Below are positions 29,185 to 33,625 of a DNA stretch of 33,625 nucleotides, piece by piece (the first letter of the stretch is position 1; the number at the start of each line of letters is the position of its first letter). A model generated the notes under the pieces. It made no database searches and was not told the DNA's origin. It saw only the letters and a program-made list of their open reading frames with translations. This DNA is from Chloroflexota bacterium (GTDB lineage Bacteria; Chloroflexota; Dormibacteria; CF-121), in NCBI GenBank assembly GCA_005881215.1, contig VBDZ01000011.1, forward strand, positions 1-33,625. Direction: 5' to 3'. The position numbers and the translations under genes were made by a program.

Positions 29185-32058
29185 ATGGCTTCGGATTTTG
29201 TTGGACGAGGGGTCGAGCTGGCCCGGCTCGAAGCCGTCTGCTCGCGAGCGAAGCGTGAGGGCAGGCCAGCCGCGGCGCTGATAACCGGACTTCCGGGGGC
29301 GGGCAAGACGCGCCTGCTTGCCGAGTTGCGCAGTCGGCAACAAGGCCAACAAGATGTCACCGCCTTGAGCATCGTGGGGTATGAGACCGGAACGCAGGTG
29401 CCGCTGGCTGCCGCCGGCGAGCTGCTCCACGCGCTAGTAAAGGTGCCCGGCGTAGGCGCACGGCTCGAGGCGGCTCTCTTCGGAGCCAGCCCCGCTGAGG
29501 ATCGTCCGCTCGAACCCCTGCGTATCTTCGAGGCGGCGCATCGCTCGTTGCTTGGGCTCCCCGGCATGACCCTGCTCTTCATCGACGATCTCCAGTGGGT
29601 CGATGAGCTCTCGGTTGCCCTCTGTTCGTACCTCGTTCGTTCAGCGGATGGGGAAGGCAAAGCTGTTGCCTTAATCGCGGCGAGCCGCCCGGCGGGTGCC
29701 GGCTCGGCTTTCTACGACTCCATGACGGCGGACCTGGGGTCCGACCGCGCCGCCACGATGGTGCTTGGCCCACTCGAACGCGATCAAGCCGTTCGCCTTG
29801 CCCGGCAGCTCGCCCCGCACCTGGCCGCAGAGCGAGCCACGGAGCTCTGGTCGCTGGCGCAAGGCTCACCGTTCTGGCTCGGTGTCCTCGCTCGGAGCGC
29901 GGATGAGCGCGATCTCACCGACTACCTGGTCGCACGAGAGCGTCGGCTTTCGCGCGACTCGAGGCGGTTACTCGGCGTTCTCGCCGTCGCTGGGCGCCCG
30001 CTGCCTTTGCCAGAGGTCGACGCGATCGTTGCCTGGCATGAGACGCGCACCGAGCAGGCGGTCGCCGAGCTTGAACGGTCGGGCCTCGGGGTTGTGGAAG
30101 GAATCTCCGTTCGTCTGGCACATGACCTGATCCGCTCATGGGCCGAAGCGCAACTACCCTCAGCCAGCAGGCGAGAGCTTCATGTGAACATTGCCGGCTG
30201 GCTGGACAAGCAGGCGAACGGTGATCTTCAGCTTCTGCTGGAGGCGCTCGTCCATCGTCGTGAGGCTGGACTCGATGTAGGCGATCTGGCGCTCCGCATC
30301 CTTCAGTCGCCGCGGCGTCGACTCCTCGGACGCGAGGGGTTGAAGGATCTCTCTCAAGTCGCTGACGCAGGAGGGTTCTCGGGACCGCTCGCCGCCGCCC
30401 TCCACGATCGCGTGGCTCTGCTTGCCAGTGAGCTGGGTGAGCACCGCGTCGCGATGGAGCGCTGGATCCAGCTGGCGGCAAACGTTACCGACCCTTCGCT
30501 CGTGGCGAAGTGCTACCTGGGCGCCTCACGCGCTGCTTCGCGGATTGTTGAGCGGAGGGAAGAGGCGCTGCCGCTGCTGAATCGCGCTCGAAGTCAGAAG
30601 ACCGCTGATCCGGCTATCACTGTTGAGATCGGGGCGCACCGTGCCAGCCTGCTCCGACTGCTGGCGCACCGGACAAACGACGCTCGACAGGCTGCGGAGC
30701 AAGCGGTGCGTGACGCACGTACGCTTTGGGCGCATCGGGATCCCAGCGAGATCAGCGCTCGGGAACGAGAGGCTTACACATTAGCGCTGCAGGCTGTTTT
30801 TGATGCCGCGGTTATGGAAGAAGACACGTCTGAAATGTTGCGCATCTCGGAGGAGATGGCGCAGGTGGCCCGTGGTTCGGAGGAGCCGGCGATCTCCGCG
30901 GCGCTCAATATGTCGACTACGCTGTGGGATCTCGGCCAGATGGGCGAGGCCGTCGACCATGCGCGACGCGCTTGGCTGCATTCACATGAGCAGATGCTGC
31001 CGATGCTCACCCTCGCGGCAGGCTCGGTCCTTGCCCCAGAACTGATCGACGGAGGGCGCTGGAGCGAGGCGGAAGAGGTTACGTCGGAGTGTGCGGAACT
31101 CGAGCGCCGAATCGGAGGTGCCGTAGAGCGCCTGGCTATGGCGAAGGTGGCGACACACTCGATCCATGAGCTGCGGCATCTGATCTGGTTCTCGCGCGGG
31201 GACTGGCGGGACGCCGCGTCCAGCGTCGAGCGCGAGGTCGGTCTCCAGCCTGATCCGCACTACCGGCTACACCTTCACTGGGCCTTGGTCGTCTGGCTGG
31301 CGAGGTGCGGCAGGGGAACGCGAAGTGTGGACTTCGACCGCCACGCCGCAGCGGCCAGAGATGACGCCGTTGCCGCCGGTTGCCCGAGATGCGCCCGCGA
31401 GACGGCACTCAAATTGGCCGAAGGTCTGGCTCGCCTGGGACGCGTGGATGATGCCCAGAAGACACTGGCAACGTGGGACGAGTATGGGCGTCCAGCAAAC
31501 GTGCGCGACCAGCTCTGGCGCCGGCACGTCGGCGCCCTGATCGGGCTTGCGAAGCACGAGGTCTCCACCAGCATTTCGGAGCTCGAGACGGTCGTGGCCG
31601 ACAGGATGAGGTTAGGACTGATGGCCGGGTTGCTTTGGGCCCGGCTCGATCTTGCCGCTGCGCTCCTCGGCCGTGAGCCAAGCAGGGCCGCAAACGAGTT
31701 CCGACAGGCGGGAAATGAAGCGAGCACGGCCGGTGCAACGACCGAGCAGCGTCTCGCTGAACTCGGGCTGCGCCGGCTCGGCGTCCGCACGTGGCGGCGT
31801 GGTCGTGCATCGAGTGCCGAGGCCGGGCTGGACAAGCTGAGTGAGCGAGAACGGCAGATCGCGATACTCGTCGCGGCTGGCAACACCAATCCCGAAATCG
31901 CGGACAGGCTCTTCCTTTCACGTAAAACCATCGAGCGGCACGTTTCCAACGTTCTCGCGAGGACCGGCGCCCGCAACCGCACCGACCTCGCCCGACTGGT
32001 CAGCCGGTTGACGTCACCGTCGGGGTCGGTGCCTGGGGGAGTCCCGGGCCGGGGCTGA
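29185..32058 (+). CDS. LAL-type ATPase regulator with LuxR C-terminal HTH
   Basis: This 957-residue protein belongs to the large ATP-binding LuxR (LAL/MalT-like) regulators. Walker A is ITGLPGAGKTRLL (K41), Walker B is LLFIDDLQWVDE (D134-D135), and the STAND-like AAA_16 domain occupies roughly the first 350 residues. The middle 500 residues are helical, consistent with TPR-like repeats. A GerE/LuxR HTH ends the protein from about residue 885: LSERERQIAILVAAGNTNPE and LFLSRKTIERHVSNVLART. Such proteins sense a ligand, bind ATP and activate transcription. The true start is ATG 29185 at MASDFVGRG; the frame is open much further upstream but that part is antisense to or overlaps other genes. Targets are unknown. 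Confidence 0.9.
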   Translation: MASDFVGRGVELARLEAVCSRAKREGRPAAALITGLPGAGKTRLLAELRSRQQGQQDVTALSIVGYETGTQVPLAAAGELLHALVKVPGVGARLEAALFGASPAEDRPLEPLRIFEAAHRSLLGLPGMTLLFIDDLQWVDELSVALCSYLVRSADGEGKAVALIAASRPAGAGSAFYDSMTADLGSDRAATMVLGPLERDQAVRLARQLAPHLAAERATELWSLAQGSPFWLGVLARSADERDLTDYLVARERRLSRDSRRLLGVLAVAGRPLPLPEVDAIVAWHETRTEQAVAELERSGLGVVEGISVRLAHDLIRSWAEAQLPSASRRELHVNIAGWLDKQANGDLQLLLEALVHRREAGLDVGDLALRILQSPRRRLLGREGLKDLSQVADAGGFSGPLAAALHDRVALLASELGEHRVAMERWIQLAANVTDPSLVAKCYLGASRAASRIVERREEALPLLNRARSQKTADPAITVEIGAHRASLLRLLAHRTNDARQAAEQAVRDARTLWAHRDPSEISAREREAYTLALQAVFDAAVMEEDTSEMLRISEEMAQVARGSEEPAISAALNMSTTLWDLGQMGEAVDHARRAWLHSHEQMLPMLTLAAGSVLAPELIDGGRWSEAEEVTSECAELERRIGGAVERLAMAKVATHSIHELRHLIWFSRGDWRDAASSVEREVGLQPDPHYRLHLHWALVVWLARCGRGTRSVDFDRHAAAARDDAVAAGCPRCARETALKLAEGLARLGRVDDAQKTLATWDEYGRPANVRDQLWRRHVGALIGLAKHEVSTSISELETVVADRMRLGLMAGLLWARLDLAAALLGREPSRAANEFRQAGNEASTAGATTEQRLAELGLRRLGVRTWRRGRASSAEAGLDKLSERERQIAILVAAGNTNPEIADRLFLSRKTIERHVSNVLARTGARNRTDLARLVSRLTSPSGSVPGGVPGRG

Positions 32059-32177
32059 GCCGACGGTCCGCCACCCGTCCCGAAAAATGAGGGAGCTCAC
32101 CGATGAACACCGCGCCAGCACCCCATAACCTGCGAGTGATGAATTCGACCAGTTCACTCGGGTCAAGGAGAAGAGAA

Positions 32178-32474
32178 ATGCAAACGACACTGGCGCTTCG
32201 CAAATTTTCGATCAACTCGATGTTGGCGACGTTCGCGGTCATCTGCGCGCTGGCAGCGGGCGCGGTGGGCGGCTACCTGCTGAAAGGCCAGGCCGCTTCA
32301 GCCGTGACAACCGCCGCTCAGCAGCCCTTGGCTGCGCAGACGAAGCACGTGGCACCTCCTGTCGATCTGCCCGAGGAGAACGTCAACGTGGCCGATGCGG
32401 TGGACCGTGCAATCGCCCATAGCGCAGGCGCAGCCATTCCTGGCAACACGTTCAGCTCGAGAACGGGCGACTAA
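32178..32474 (+). CDS. Small membrane-anchored protein between two LAL regulators
   Basis: The 98-residue product has one hydrophobic segment, about residues 15-34 (MLATFAVICALAAGAVGGYLL), after a short basic N-terminus. A 60-residue polar, presumably extracytoplasmic tail follows. I recognise no family. AAGGAG lies 7 nt before the ATG at 32178. An in-frame ATG at 32103 also has a GAGGGAG site at 7 nt, which would add 25 residues and is a real alternative. Codon use is ordinary. It sits between two large LAL regulators, so it may be a target gene or a signal protein. Confidence 0.55.
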   Translation: MQTTLALRKFSINSMLATFAVICALAAGAVGGYLLKGQAASAVTTAAQQPLAAQTKHVAPPVDLPEENVNVADAVDRAIAHSAGAAIPGNTFSSRTGD

Positions 32475-32500
32475 CGGCTGCCGCGCAGCTTCAACTTGGT

Positions 32501-32541
32501 GGGCGGGCCGACGCGCTCTCGCGAGAGCAGCCGGCCCGCCC
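32501..32541 (+). terminator. Long GC-rich hairpin, possible terminator
   Basis: GGGCGGGCCG (32501-32510) pairs perfectly with CGGCCCGCCC (32532-32541), and the loop contains a second perfect hairpin, GCTCTC-GC-GAGAGC. There is no T-run after it, so it may be a Rho-independent-like stop of weak type, an mRNA stabiliser or a regulatory structure. Confidence 0.5.
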
Positions 32542-32629
32542 CCGCTCTCCCTGCTTGGCGCGTTGCCCCAACCGGCCGCCCACAACCATTGGTCCGAACT
32601 CCGTCGCGATACCGGCCGAAGAACCTCAA

Positions 32630-32635
32630 TAAGAT
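32630..32635 (+). promoter_or_regulatory. Putative -10 element (TAAGAT) of the second LAL regulator
   Basis: TAAGAT is identical to the box before the CDF gene and ends 10 nt before the ATG at 32646. An in-frame ATG at 32634 overlaps it and is therefore a less likely start. Confidence 0.35.
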
Positions 32636-32645
32636 GGGGGGTCTG

Positions 32646-33625
32646 ATGGAGCGCGCCCTCTGCCCTGTGCTGGTCGGTCGTGAGCGCGAGCTCAGCCTTC
32701 TCGAGGATGCCCTGCTGGCCGCGCACCGTGGCAATGGACAGGTGATGGTGATCGGTGGGGACGCCGGGGTGGGGAAGACGCGGCTGGCGTCCGAACTTCA
32801 GGAGCGGGCCCGGCGCGCCGGAACGGCAGTCATGCTTGGCGCGACCAGCGAGGCTGACGTCGCGCTACCCTACCTGCCGTTCATCGAGGCGATCGGCAAC
32901 TATCTTGCCACCGCGGAGCTCGAGTCGATCAAGCTCCAGCTGGGGCCGGCAACCTGCCGCCAGCTGGGCCAGCTGCTCCCGCAGTTCGAGTTCCAGACCA
33001 CCTTGATCGATCCGGGGGAGCCGGCCCAGGCGAAGCTGCGCCTCTACGAGGCCATCCTGGCCTTCTTTCGATACGCGGCGGAGCGCAGTGGGCTGCTCCT
33101 GGTACTCGAGGACTTCCATTGGGCGGATGCATCGAGTCGCGAGCTACTCGAGTACATGGCCCGCCGGGTGCGGCGCCGAACCCGGATCTTGCTGGTTGTC
33201 ACCTATCGCAGCGACGAGATCAATCGCCGCCATCCGCTCCTTCCCCTGATCCAGAGGTGGCAGCGCACCGGCACGGCCGAGCAGATCCAACTCGAGCCGC
33301 TGCCGGCGAGTGGCATCGCCCGAATGGTCAGTGAGATCTTCGAAAACGCCCCGGTGGAGGCCGATCTCCGCGACTTCCTGCACGAGCGAACCGAGGGGAA
33401 TCCCTTCGTCCTCGAGGAGTTACTCAAGGCGGCGCTCGACCGGGGCGATATCTTCCCCACGGCGGGCGGTTGGGACCGTAAGGCCATCCACGAGTTGCGA
33501 CTACCGCCGACCGTCAAACAGGCCATCCTGCTCCGCGTCGAGCGCATGACTGCCGCCCAGACGGAGATCCTGCGGGCCGCCGCGGTGCTGGGGCGATCCT
33601 TCGACTACCGGATGCTCGTCGGTGT
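32646..33625 (+). CDS. LAL-type AAA_16 ATPase regulator, N-terminal part
   Basis: The frame is open from ATG 32646 to the window edge (326 codons), so the C-terminus, including any LuxR HTH, is outside. It opens with LVGRERELSLLEDALLAA, the typical AAA_16 entry. Walker A is VIGGDAGVGKTRLA (K44) and Walker B is LLLVLEDFHWADASS near residue 155. TYRSDEINRRHPLLPLI (sensor-1 region) and RTEGNPFVLEELLKAAL follow. It is related to the regulator at 29185 but shows clearly different residues, so the two are not recent duplicates. Its partner signal and targets are unknown. Confidence 0.87.
   Translation, partial: MERALCPVLVGRERELSLLEDALLAAHRGNGQVMVIGGDAGVGKTRLASELQERARRAGTAVMLGATSEADVALPYLPFIEAIGNYLATAELESIKLQLGPATCRQLGQLLPQFEFQTTLIDPGEPAQAKLRLYEAILAFFRYAAERSGLLLVLEDFHWADASSRELLEYMARRVRRRTRILLVVTYRSDEINRRHPLLPLIQRWQRTGTAEQIQLEPLPASGIARMVSEIFENAPVEADLRDFLHERTEGNPFVLEELLKAALDRGDIFPTAGGWDRKAIHELRLPPTVKQAILLRVERMTAAQTEILRAAAVLGRSFDYRMLVG

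Noticed and set aside
1-33625. CRISPR array, insertion sequence, rRNA or phage genes
   Set aside because: I saw no regularly spaced direct repeats, no transposase or integrase motif, no rRNA sequence and no phage structural protein.

Overview
The window is a high-GC bacterial chromosome segment with short intergenic gaps and many GTG and TTG starts. It carries F420 cofactor biosynthesis genes (cofD, cofC, cofE), an FGD-like F420 oxidoreductase, a fused MoaD-MoaE molybdopterin synthase, UppP and large LAL-type regulators. This mix suggests a soil member of the Terrabacteria, most likely Chloroflexota or Candidatus Dormibacterota. That placement is inferred from gene content only. I saw no insertion sequence, phage structural gene, CRISPR array or rRNA gene.

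Layout. 1-3.8 kb: the 3' end of an FGGY sugar kinase; an APH-type phosphotransferase (minus strand); then a CDF metal exporter, a DagK-type lipid kinase and a PH-like membrane protein (plus strand). 3.8-7.6 kb: a four-module minus-strand protein (zinc ribbon, GT2 glycosyltransferase, degenerate methyltransferase, DegT/AHBA-type PLP domain with His at the lysine site), divergent from a DUF1786 protein. 7.6-12.6 kb: a MoxR-type ATPase and VWA protein pair, a methyltransferase, and an AlkD-like repair protein. 12.6-18.3 kb: an F420 and molybdopterin block. Here an FGD-like oxidoreductase, a small membrane protein and uppP face a tightly overlapping cofD-cofC-cofE-phosphoesterase run, followed by moaD-moaE. 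18.3-24.2 kb: a PD-(D/E)XK-like protein, tRNA-Gly(TCC), then a stretch of accessory genes (hydrolase, two orphan ORFs, lipoprotein, PhnB-like protein, an apparently frameshifted lipoprotein, a TOPRIM protein) that looks like a variable region. 24.2-27.7 kb: a dienelactone-hydrolase-like protein, a TMEM175-like channel, a YcaQ-type glycosylase, an AraC regulator and a VOC protein. 27.7-33.6 kb: a BNR/Asp-box protein overlapping a MoaD/ThiS-like small protein, then two LAL-type ATPase regulators flanking a small membrane protein; the second regulator runs off the window.

How the genes work together. cofD, cofC and cofE would make and glutamylate F420, and the neighbouring FGD-like enzyme is a plausible user. 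MoaDE supplies molybdopterin. A recurrent sequence signal is a TAnnnT hexamer placed 6-10 nt before the start codon of many genes that have no Shine-Dalgarno sequence. This points to widespread leaderless transcription, while a few genes (13848, 22999, 27208, 27702, 32178) have clear SD sites. The points most worth checking are the four-module fusion with the Lys-to-His change, the BNR and MoaD-like pair, the Asp-x-Gln phosphoesterase translationally coupled to cofE, and the nuclease-like protein beside tRNA-Gly.
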